Notes under the pieces: model-generated | Told to the model about the DNA's origin: nothing | Seen by the model: the letters and a program-made list of their open reading frames with translations, nothing else | Database searches by the model: none | Made by a program: the position numbers and the translations under genes | Source of the DNA: Opitutaceae bacterium | GTDB taxonomy: Bacteria > Verrucomicrobiota > Verrucomicrobiia > Opitutales > Opitutaceae | DNA: 5,234 nt | Assembly: GCA_029979145.1 (NCBI GenBank) | Contig: JAPOIC010000160.1 | Span: 1-5,234 of the forward strand | Direction of reading: 5' to 3' | Shown: positions 1-5,234 of the stretch, piece after piece | Layout of the letters: each line of letters opens with the position of its first letter | Position numbering within the stretch: position 1 is the stretch's first letter

Positions 1-920
1 CAGCACGTCCAGCGCGGTGAGCGCCGCGGCATTGCGGGACGCGACGCCGAGCTTCCGAAATACGTTCTCCACGTGCTTGTGCACGATGCGCACACTGGTG
101 CTGATGATGGCGGCGATGTCCGGGTTGCTCTTCCCTTGTGCGATCCAATAGAGGACTTAGGCCTCGTGGGAAGTGAGATTGATCGCGAGCCAGGCGCCCG
201 GACCGAGTTCGGCGCTGTCCTCGTTGACGATGAACATGCCCAAGTCCAGCCGGTCCCCGTCGGCAAACCGGCGCAAGGTGAGGCCACTCGCGCCGCTTTC
301 GAATTCGACCGGAAGGGTTCGGCCGCCGAAATTGGGGTAGTGCTTGTGGAGAAGGGCCTCGGCCAGCCGCGTGTTGAAAATGATCCAGCGGTTCTGGTCG
401 GCGAGTAGCATGCCGAGGTCGAGGGACTGACGCAGCAGGCCTTCCGCCTCCAAGCGCATGGTGAGTTCGTCCTGAATTTGCGCTTGCAGTTGGCGAATCC
501 GCAGGTGCGCGGCGGTGCGGGCCAAGACTTCGGGCACACGCACGGGCTTGGTGATGTTGTCGACGGCACCGGCCTCGAAGGCCCGCAGTTTTTGTTCTGG
601 CTCGTCGGGGGCGGTCATGAAGATCACCGGAACGACCGACAGGGCAGGGATGGCCTTCAATCGGCGGCAGGTTTCATAGCCGTCGTGGCCCGGCATGAGC
701 ACATCGAGCAAAAATCAAATCCGGCGCGGTGTGCTGGACCTGGACCAACGCGCTGGCACCGCTCTCGGCAACCAAGGTCTGATGCTCAGGGCATCGAGCA
801 GCAACCCGATGTTGGCCGGGATGTCGTCAACCAGCAGAATGCTGCCGGTGTTTTGCAGGGCGGAAGTTCAGTCGGATGGCAGAAGTGCGTCAATCTTCCC
901 GCACCTGCTTGGGGCGACAT
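1..920 (-). pseudogene. Disrupted response regulator: receiver, PAS-like middle, LuxR-type HTH (runs off left edge)
   Basis: In intact form this would be a cytoplasmic phosphorylation-controlled transcription factor. Reading leftward, the receiver starts with LLVDDIPANI (about 835-800), continues with HQTLVAESGASAL in another frame, then returns to the first frame for LDVLMPGHDGYE (phospho-Asp), FMTAPDE (conserved Thr) and ITKPVRV (conserved Lys). A PAS-like stretch follows (LLADQNRWIIFNTRLAEALL). The end is a LuxR-type DNA-binding domain: VLYWIAQGKSNPDIA, then VRIVHKHVENVFRKLGVASR and a run of Ala. Damage: a loss of about 1 base (mod 3) near 779-790, an extra base in the five-A run 710-714, and TAA at 157-159 where the family has Glu (LTxxEAEVL). 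The likely start is ATG at 920, 19 nt after the upstream kinase stop, but one further base must be lost near 859-861 to join it to the receiver frame. The kinase upstream is its probable partner. The family call is firm; real decay versus sequencing error is open. Confidence 0.85.
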
Positions 921-939
921 ATTTCCCTTAGGTCACAGT

Positions 940-1761
940 TTACGCAGGTGAGCGCGCGGAGGTGAGCTCGTCGAGCTGTCGCCGCAGCTGATCCACTTGG
1001 TAGGACGCGGACAAACTTTCCAGGTGGTCGAGCACTGCGGACGGGAAGCCACCCGCGGCGCGCAGGTTGGCGAGTTGGGTGCGGATGTCGCGAATATCGC
1101 CGCACGCGGCCGCCTCGCGCAGGGGCGTGAGGCCTGCAATCACGGTCGCAGGGGTTGATTTCTTTGGTTTCGGGGGCCGGGGCAACTCGCGGGGAGTCGT
1201 GCACCCAATCCAACCGGAGCCGGCGGCCGATCAGTTCGAGGAGTTCATCCTCTCGAAAGGGCTTGGGTAGAAAATCGTCACAGCCCGCGTCGAAGGCGAC
1301 CTGCGGATCGAAGGAGAGCACTAAGGCCGAGGTCAGCACAATCACCGGCTTTTCTCTGCCGCGGCGCGCACGGATGCGACGGATGAGTTCGAGTCCGTCA
1401 TTTCCGGGCATGCGCAAATCCAGAATGATGGCGTCGTAGGATCCGGACTCTGACAGGGCAAGCGCCTCAACGGCGTCGGTCGCGAGTTGCACCGCAAAGC
1501 CGAAGGGGTTGGAGCAGGTCGCGCAGCAGGGTCCGATTGACCTCGACGTCGTCGACGACCAAGAGACGTCGCCGGGGACCGGTATAGCCGGTGATGGCAG
1601 AGGTGCCGCTGACGGGAAACGGATGGGCACTGTTCATCTGCTCAACGGGCAGCGTGAAACGGAAGCGGCTGCCCCGGCCGGGTTCGCTAGTCACCACGAT
1701 GTCGCCGCCCATGAGCGCGACCAACCGTCGGCTGATGGCGAGGCCCAGACCGGCGCCAGGG
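940..1761 (-). pseudogene. 3' remnant of a hybrid sensor histidine kinase (ATPase G2 box, receiver, helical tail)
   Basis: Hybrid kinases autophosphorylate a His and pass the phosphate to an attached receiver Asp. Here only the end survives. It opens with GAGLGLAISRRLVALMGG and SEPGRGSRFRFTLPV, the G2 box and last strands of a HATPase_c domain. A receiver follows with LLVVDDVEVNR (acidic pair), ILDLRMPGNDG (phospho-Asp), VLTSA and LPKPF (conserved Lys). The tail (LREAAACGDIRDIRTQL, then LDHLESLSASYQVDQLRRQL) resembles a helical end often seen on hybrid kinases. HisKA, the N and G1 boxes and any sensor domain are absent, because a different sequence begins at about 1762. The reading frame shifts twice, each time explained by one extra base in a four-G run (1505-1508 and 1151-1154). 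Removing one base at each gives a continuous protein ending at TAA 940-942. No start codon is convincing for the remnant. It cannot encode an active kinase as it stands. Confidence 0.86.
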
Positions 1762-1884
1762 TCAGGCGGGCGGCAGACCCGCCTCCGGATCGAGCAACTT
1801 GGCTCGCAGCCCCGGCAGGCTAATGATCACGACCCCAATATATGCATAGAAACGGAGTCGTTGGATCGTGTCAGCGGATTGCAT
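1762..1884 (-). CDS. Hypothetical 40-residue protein with one hydrophobic segment, possibly a 5' gene fragment
   Basis: I do not recognise this ORF. ATG at 1884 is preceded by GGGA with 8 nt spacing, a fair ribosome-binding site, and the stop is TGA 1762-1764. Residues about 12-26 (FYAYIGVVIISLPGL) are hydrophobic and flanked by Arg/Lys, like a single membrane anchor or the start of a polytopic protein. It begins 55 nt after the lysR stop on the same strand and ends exactly where the truncated kinase begins. It could be a real small membrane protein. It could also be the 5' end of a longer gene whose remainder was deleted, possibly the N-terminus of the same kinase joined out of frame to its 3' end. 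No homology was recalled, so the coding call is weak. Confidence 0.3.
   Translation of the reverse strand: MQSADTIQRLRFYAYIGVVIISLPGLRAKLLDPEAGLPPA
1764..1784. repeat. 7-bp perfect inverted repeat at the kinase truncation junction
   Basis: AGGCGGG (1764-1770) and CCCGCCT (1778-1784) pair perfectly around a 7-nt loop. The repeat overlaps the last codons and the first stop base of the 40-codon ORF and lies only a few bases from the first recognisable kinase residues. There is no T-run on either side, so an intrinsic terminator is unlikely. Its position makes it a candidate deletion endpoint, although GC-rich sequence produces such repeats by chance. Confidence 0.5.
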
Positions 1885-1939
1885 TTCAATTATCCCACGG
1901 AGTGCGGCGATGGGCGTCAATGTCGCCGTGATCGCGACC

Positions 1940-2857
1940 TCATCGCCGCGATTTTCCGTCGGTCGCAATGCGGATAAAGGCGGTGATGGCGGGTGAGGGT
2001 GAATCCTGCTTCGCCCAACCGGCCACTAACCGGCTTTCCGGGGCGGGTCCGCCCAGCGAACGGAAGACTACTTCAGCCGGCAAGGTGCGCGCCTCGGACG
2101 GCGTGATGAAGGTGGCGCCAAGACCGGCGCGCACCAAGCCAATGGCATTGGCGCGCGGCCACACCTCATCCGCGATCTTCAAGGTAATGCCGGCGGCGGT
2201 GCAGCTCGTGAGAATGCGATCGTAGAACCCCGGATTCAGGTGCCGGGGGAACAGCACAAAGGGGGTGTCGGCCAGATCGTGCAAATGCAGGGTCGTCCCG
2301 CGGGCGAGGGGATGCGAAGCGGGCAGCAACACGCCGTTGGGTTCGCGCAGCAATTGATGGGTGGAGATACCCTCCGGGGTGGCCTTTGCCGGATGAAAGA
2401 AGCCGCAATCGATTTCGCCGTTCCGCAGGGCCTCGATCTGCGCTGCCGTGGGGGATTCATTCAATTCCACCCGGATCCCCGGATGCTGCGCCGAAAAGGT
2501 CCGGATGATCGCAGGCAGCACAGTGGCCATGGCAAGACCGGTAAAGCCGATGCGCACGCGGCCCACCTTGCCGGCCGCGACGGCATCCAGCTCCGGCGCG
2601 AGACGCTGCAGCGAATTGAGCAACGGTTGCACCCGCTCGTGCAACAGGTGCCCCGCGTGGGTCAATTCTACCCGGCGCCGCGTGCGGTTGAACAAGGTTA
2701 CGCCCAGGGCCTGCTCCAGATGAGCGATCTGCCGGCTCAGCGCTGGCTGGGCGATGCCCATCTGCTCGGCGGCCCTGCGGAAGTGCAGGTGCTGCGCCAC
2801 GGCGTGAAAGTGCGCGAGCTGGCGAAGCTCGAAATCGAACTGATACTTTTCTGGCAT
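1940..2857 (-). CDS. LysR-family transcriptional regulator divergent from leuCD
   Basis: A 305-residue protein, the usual LysR length. The N-terminal winged helix-turn-helix starts at FELRQLAHFHAVAQ (residues 9-22), with the recognition region RRAAEQMGIAQPALSRQIAHLE (about 27-48) and the wing LFNRTRRRVELTHAG. The effector-binding domain begins at about residue 96 (GRVRIGFTG) and contains LNESPTAAQIEALRNGEIDCGF, a pattern reminiscent of the BenM/CatM/CbnR branch. ATG at 2857 is chosen because LysR proteins begin within about ten residues of this ELRQL motif; the same frame stays open upstream into leuC, but those residues are antisense to leuC and unlike LysR. No good Shine-Dalgarno is visible. 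LysR proteins commonly control the divergent gene and themselves, so leuCD is the likely target, perhaps with a leucine-pathway intermediate as effector; that is inference. The gene is intact, unlike its downstream neighbours. Confidence 0.95.
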   Translation of the reverse strand: MPEKYQFDFELRQLAHFHAVAQHLHFRRAAEQMGIAQPALSRQIAHLEQALGVTLFNRTRRRVELTHAGHLLHERVQPLLNSLQRLAPELDAVAAGKVGRVRIGFTGLAMATVLPAIIRTFSAQHPGIRVELNESPTAAQIEALRNGEIDCGFFHPAKATPEGISTHQLLREPNGVLLPASHPLARGTTLHLHDLADTPFVLFPRHLNPGFYDRILTSCTAAGITLKIADEVWPRANAIGLVRAGLGATFITPSEARTLPAEVVFRSLGGPAPESRLVAGWAKQDSPSPAITAFIRIATDGKSRR

Positions 2858-2951
2858 CAACCGAATCAAATTAAGTATTTCCAGGCATTGCAATGCTCTG
2901 CTATGGTGGAGGGCCGCTCGGGATTCAGCCGGTGCGGCAAGAACCTTTCCC
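2858..2951. promoter_or_regulatory. lysR-leuC divergent intergenic region
   Basis: These 94 bp separate the two divergent starts and must hold both promoters or one set of overlapping signals. The half nearest lysR (2858-2900) is clearly richer in A and T than the flanking genes. TATGGT at 2902-2907 could be the -10 of the leuC promoter, but no good -35 is placed 16-18 bp upstream (TTCCAG at 2879-2884 is poor), as expected for an activator-dependent promoter. On the minus strand TTTGAT lies 17 nt after TTGCAA, but it is too close to the lysR ATG to be convincing. Neither start has a strong Shine-Dalgarno. Confidence 0.5.
2885..2896. promoter_or_regulatory. 12-bp perfect palindrome, candidate operator
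   Basis: GCATTGCAATGC equals its own reverse complement, and the dyad extends imperfectly with CAG on the left (2882-2884) and CTG on the right (2898-2900, one base offset). It lies between the divergent lysR and leuC starts, directly upstream of the possible leuC -10, where a LysR-type protein would bind. It has an even-numbered centre and does not fit the classic T-N11-A box exactly, so the assignment to this regulator is inference. Confidence 0.45.
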
Positions 2952-4373
2952 ATGCCCAAATCTCTCTTTGAAAAAGTCTGGTCGGCGCACGCCGTGCGCA
3001 CGCTGGCGAACGGCCAGACGCAGCTGCTCATTGGCACGCACCTCATCCACGAGGTGACGAGCCCGCAGGCCTTCGGGATGTTGCGCGACCTTGGCCTGAA
3101 GGTGGCCATGCCGCATCGCACATTTGCGACGGTGGACCATATCGTGCCGACGGACCGGCAAACGGAGCCCTTCAGCGATCCGCTGGCCGATCAGATGATC
3201 AAGGAGTTGCGCAAGAATTGCGCGGATCACGGCATCACCTATTTTGATCTCGGCTCCGGCAAGCAGGGGATCGTCCACATGGTCGGCCCGGAGCAGGGCA
3301 TCACGCAACCGGGCACCACCATTGCGTGCGGCGATTCTCACACCAGCACTCACGGCGCGTTCGGGGCAATTGCCTTTGGCATCGGCAGCAGCCAGGTGCG
3401 CGATGTGCTTGCGACCCAGACGATCGCGCTGAGCCCGCTGAAGGTTCGCCGCATCAATGTCACCGGTCGACTCCGGCCGGGCGTTTATGCCAAGGATGTC
3501 ATTCTGCACATCATCCGCATCCTGGGGGTCAATGGCGGCACCGGTTTCGCCTACGAATATGGTGGCGAGGTGTTCGACCGATTCTCGATGGAGGAGCGCA
3601 TGACCGTGTGCAACATGTCCATCGAGGGCGGCGCCCGCGTGGGCTATGTGAATCCCGACGAGACGACCTTCGCCTACCTGAAGGGGCGGCCGTATGCGCC
3701 TACGGGCAAAGCTTGGGACGAGGCCGTGGTTCACTGGCGCTCCGTGGCCAGCGATCCGGGGTGCAAGTATGACGATGTAGTGACCATGCGCAGCGAGGAC
3801 ATCGCTCCGACCGTGACCTGGGGAATCAATCCCGGCCAAGGCATCAGTATCGAGGAAACCGTGCCGAATCCCGCACATGCGGCGTCGCCCGACGAGCGCA
3901 CCAGCATTGAAGAGGCGCTGGCTTACATGAAACTCGCTCCCGGTGCTCCGATCGCGGGCACGAAGATCGACGTCGCCTTCCTGGGCAGCTGCACCAATGC
4001 CCGCTTGTCTGACTTCAAGGAAGTCGCCCGCTACCTGTCGGGGCGCCGCGTTGCCCCGGGCGTGAAAGCCATCGCCGTGCCGGGGTCGCAATTGGTGAGC
4101 GCCGTGTGCGCCGAACTGGGCATCGACCGTATCTTTCGCGACGCCGGTTTCGATTGGCGCGAGGCCGGCTGCTCCATGTGTCTGGCGATGAACACGGATA
4201 AGCTCGTGGGCGATCAGGTCTGCGCGAGCTCGTCGAACCGCAATTTCAAGGGCCGGCAAGGCAGCCCAACCGGACGCACGTTGCTGATGAGTCCCGTGAT
4301 GGTGGCCGCAGCTGCCGTGACTGGTGCGGTGGCTGACGCCCGTGAAGTCTTTGCCGTGAACGCTCAAAACTGA
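2952..4373 (+). CDS. leuC: 3-isopropylmalate dehydratase large subunit
   Basis: The large subunit of isopropylmalate isomerase, a cytoplasmic [4Fe-4S] enzyme of the aconitase family that converts 2-isopropylmalate to 3-isopropylmalate in leucine synthesis together with LeuD. The 473 residues match the usual bacterial length of about 466-476. The start MPKSLFEKVW is typical of LeuC. The family signature ACGDSHTSTHGAFGAIAFGI is present, as are EYGGEVFDRFSMEERMTVCN and TWGINPGQ. The cluster ligands are Cys347 (GSCTNARLSDF) and Cys407/Cys410 (AGCSMC), followed by ASSSNRNFKGRQGSP. No Shine-Dalgarno is obvious before ATG 2952. It is the first gene of a leuCD operon, 5 nt before leuD and divergent from a LysR gene that probably regulates it. 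No other leu gene is visible, so leuA and leuB must lie elsewhere. No damage is seen. Confidence 0.97.
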   Translation: MPKSLFEKVWSAHAVRTLANGQTQLLIGTHLIHEVTSPQAFGMLRDLGLKVAMPHRTFATVDHIVPTDRQTEPFSDPLADQMIKELRKNCADHGITYFDLGSGKQGIVHMVGPEQGITQPGTTIACGDSHTSTHGAFGAIAFGIGSSQVRDVLATQTIALSPLKVRRINVTGRLRPGVYAKDVILHIIRILGVNGGTGFAYEYGGEVFDRFSMEERMTVCNMSIEGGARVGYVNPDETTFAYLKGRPYAPTGKAWDEAVVHWRSVASDPGCKYDDVVTMRSEDIAPTVTWGINPGQGISIEETVPNPAHAASPDERTSIEEALAYMKLAPGAPIAGTKIDVAFLGSCTNARLSDFKEVARYLSGRRVAPGVKAIAVPGSQLVSAVCAELGIDRIFRDAGFDWREAGCSMCLAMNTDKLVGDQVCASSSNRNFKGRQGSPTGRTLLMSPVMVAAAAVTGAVADAREVFAVNAQN

Positions 4374-4378
4374 TTCCC

Positions 4379-4978
4379 ATGGCCCTCGAAAAACTTGCGA
4401 CTGTTTCCGGCCGCGCCGTCACGGTGCCCGGCAATGATATTGATACAGATCGGATCATCCCGGCCCGCTTTCTAAAGTGCGTGACCTTCGACGCGCTGGG
4501 CGAGGGGCTTTTCGCCGACGATCGCAAGGCGGCCGGCGGCAGTCATCCGCTCGATGATGTCCGGCACACCGGAGCTTCCGTCCTGTTGACCGGCGCCAAC
4601 TTTGGCTGCGGCAGTTCCCGGGAGCACGCACCGCAGGCGCTGCGCAAGTTCGGGATTCGCGCCGTGGTCGCCGAGAACTTCGCGGAAATCTTCTTCGGCA
4701 ATGCCACCAACATCGGGCTCGTCTGCGTGCAGGCGGAGCGGGCGGCCATCCGGCAGGTCAGTGCCGCTGTGACGGCTGATCCCAACCTGGAAGTGACCGT
4801 GGACTTGGAGGCGCGGGCGATTCGTTTTTGCGACAAGTCCGTGCCGCTGACGATGCGAGATTCCGCCCGGGACGCGCTCGTGCACGGGCGCTGGGATCCG
4901 ATCGGGGAATTGCTTGAAGGTGCGGCCGCAGTGACGGCCAAAGCCGCAAGCTTGCCCTACGTTCGCGCAGCCCCATAA
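4379..4978 (+). CDS. leuD: 3-isopropylmalate dehydratase small subunit
   Basis: The small 'swivel' subunit that completes the LeuCD active site and provides substrate-recognition residues. Its 199 residues match the family (about 200). The N-terminal motif GNDIDTDRIIPARFLK (18-33) and the signature GANFGCGSSREHAPQAL (72-88) are both present, followed by AENFAEIFFGNATNIGL. ATG 4379 gives the expected N-terminus and lies 5 nt after the leuC stop. There is no clear Shine-Dalgarno, so translation probably depends on coupling to leuC. The C-terminal extension beyond GRWDPIGELLE is short and Ala-rich. The gene is intact and there is little doubt about function. Confidence 0.97.
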   Translation: MALEKLATVSGRAVTVPGNDIDTDRIIPARFLKCVTFDALGEGLFADDRKAAGGSHPLDDVRHTGASVLLTGANFGCGSSREHAPQALRKFGIRAVVAENFAEIFFGNATNIGLVCVQAERAAIRQVSAAVTADPNLEVTVDLEARAIRFCDKSVPLTMRDSARDALVHGRWDPIGELLEGAAAVTAKAASLPYVRAAP

Positions 4979-4995
4979 GTTTTTTGAACCTTTTG

Positions 4996-5008
4996 CGCGG
5001 CTGCCGCG
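4996..5008 (+). other. Small GC hairpin between leuD and the proton-channel gene
   Basis: CGCGG (4996-5000) and CCGCG (5004-5008) form a 5-bp stem with a 3-nt loop inside the 48-nt gap. T-runs lie before the stem (4980-4985 and 4991-4994), not after it, so it does not look like an intrinsic terminator for leuD. It may be incidental, which leaves read-through from leuCD into the next gene possible. Confidence 0.3.
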
Positions 5009-5026
5009 TCACAAGGCGACACTCCT

Positions 5027-5234
5027 ATGACGATTCTAGCTGCCATCGAGGTATTTAAGGGCGCGGGCCTGCTGATCTATCCGCTCGGACTCTGCTCCGC
5101 CGTCGCCGTCTACGTTTTGTGTGAACGCGCCTTTGCTCTCCGCAAGGCGGCGGTCATGCCCCAAGACCTCGTGGATGCTGTTGTGGCGGGTCGAACCTTG
5201 ACCGGTGGACGCCATACGGTGCTGGCCCGCATCG
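5027..5234 (+). CDS. MotA/TolQ/ExbB proton-channel family protein, N-terminal part
   Basis: The first 69 codons of a gene cut by the right edge. Residues about 13-33 (AGLLIYPLGLCSAVAVYVLCE) form the first membrane helix, followed by ERAFALRKAAVMPQDLVDAV, the cytoplasmic segment typical of ExbB/TolQ proteins (helix, E-R-x-x-x-L-R, then a Pro and an amphipathic stretch). In the family this inner-membrane subunit, with ExbD/TolR, uses the proton gradient to energise outer-membrane transport or envelope maintenance. ATG 5027 is preceded by AAGG (5013-5016) with 10 nt spacing. It lies 48 nt after leuD on the same strand with no clear terminator between, so co-transcription is possible although no functional link to leucine synthesis is known to me. 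The helices carrying pore residues are outside the window, so ExbB, TolQ and MotA-like cannot be separated; ExbB-like is favoured. Confidence 0.85.
   Translation, partial: MTILAAIEVFKGAGLLIYPLGLCSAVAVYVLCERAFALRKAAVMPQDLVDAVVAGRTLTGGRHTVLARI

Noticed and set aside
710..714. Programmed -1 frameshifting on the T5 run of the regulator
   Set aside because: The shift needed is +1 (or -2), not -1, and the gene also carries a deletion and a nonsense codon.
73..951. Several plus-strand ORFs across the regulator pseudogene
   Set aside because: The minus strand carries clear receiver and LuxR motifs; the plus-strand products are compositionally biased complements with no domain.
890..1630. A single intact 246-residue minus-strand protein
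   Set aside because: Only its middle is a receiver; its N-terminal part is out of frame with LLVVDDVEVNR and its C-terminal part is Arg/Pro-rich out-of-frame translation. It is a segment of the frame-shifted kinase remnant.
2240..2971. 243-codon plus-strand ORF across lysR
   Set aside because: It is a shadow of the LysR gene; no known motif and it runs into the leuC start in a different frame.
2858..3121. 88-residue upstream extension of the LysR reading frame
   Set aside because: It is antisense to the leuC start, does not resemble LysR sequence, and the family start fits ATG at 2857.
2925..4367. A 480-codon minus-strand ORF lying antisense to all of leuC
   Set aside because: It mirrors leuC codon for codon, has no recognisable domain, and is rich in His, Arg, Ala and Gly as expected from the complement of a GC-rich gene. 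leuC is unambiguous.
4996..5008. Intrinsic terminator after leuD
   Set aside because: The stem is only 5 bp and the T-runs precede it; no T-run follows on the leuD strand.

Overview
This is a GC-rich bacterial window in which an intact leucine-biosynthesis locus sits next to a decayed two-component signalling locus. The wording of LeuC (for example its N-terminus and its C-terminal ASSSNRNFKGRQGSP stretch) and the hybrid-kinase/REC-LuxR style of the broken genes remind me of Verrucomicrobiota, class Opitutae. That assignment is inference from memory and was not tested by a search.

Right half (about 1940-5234). A LysR-family regulator on the minus strand (1940-2857) is divergent from leuC (2952-4373), with a 94-bp intergenic region that carries a perfect 12-bp palindrome. 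leuC is followed after 5 nt by leuD (4379-4978). Together they encode the two subunits of 3-isopropylmalate dehydratase, which isomerises 2-isopropylmalate to 3-isopropylmalate. LeuC keeps all three [4Fe-4S] cysteines, at positions 347, 407 and 410. After 48 nt a MotA/TolQ/ExbB proton-channel gene begins (5027) and runs off the right edge. All of these genes read cleanly.

Left half (1 to about 1884, all minus strand). Downstream of lysR is a 40-codon ORF with one hydrophobic stretch. It ends at an inverted repeat, and immediately beyond that lies the 3' remnant of a hybrid sensor kinase (940-1761). The remnant holds the G2 box of the ATPase domain, a complete receiver domain and a helical tail, but the HisKA domain and most of the ATPase domain are missing. 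The receiver and tail lie in three different frames, and each shift is explained by one extra base in a four-base homopolymer. Nineteen bases further on is a response-regulator gene (1-920: receiver, PAS-like middle, LuxR-type helix-turn-helix). It has at least two internal frame changes, a probable third near its start, and a TAA that replaces the conserved Glu at the start of the LuxR domain. Phospho-acceptor and other receiver residues are retained in both genes, so the damage looks recent if it is real. Because three of the shifts are single-base homopolymer additions, sequencing error must be considered, but it would not explain the missing kinase 5' end, the internal deletion or the nonsense codon.

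I see no RNA gene, CRISPR array, transposase or phage gene. Nothing here supports a wholly new system; the most notable content is the localised gene decay beside an intact leuCD-lysR unit.
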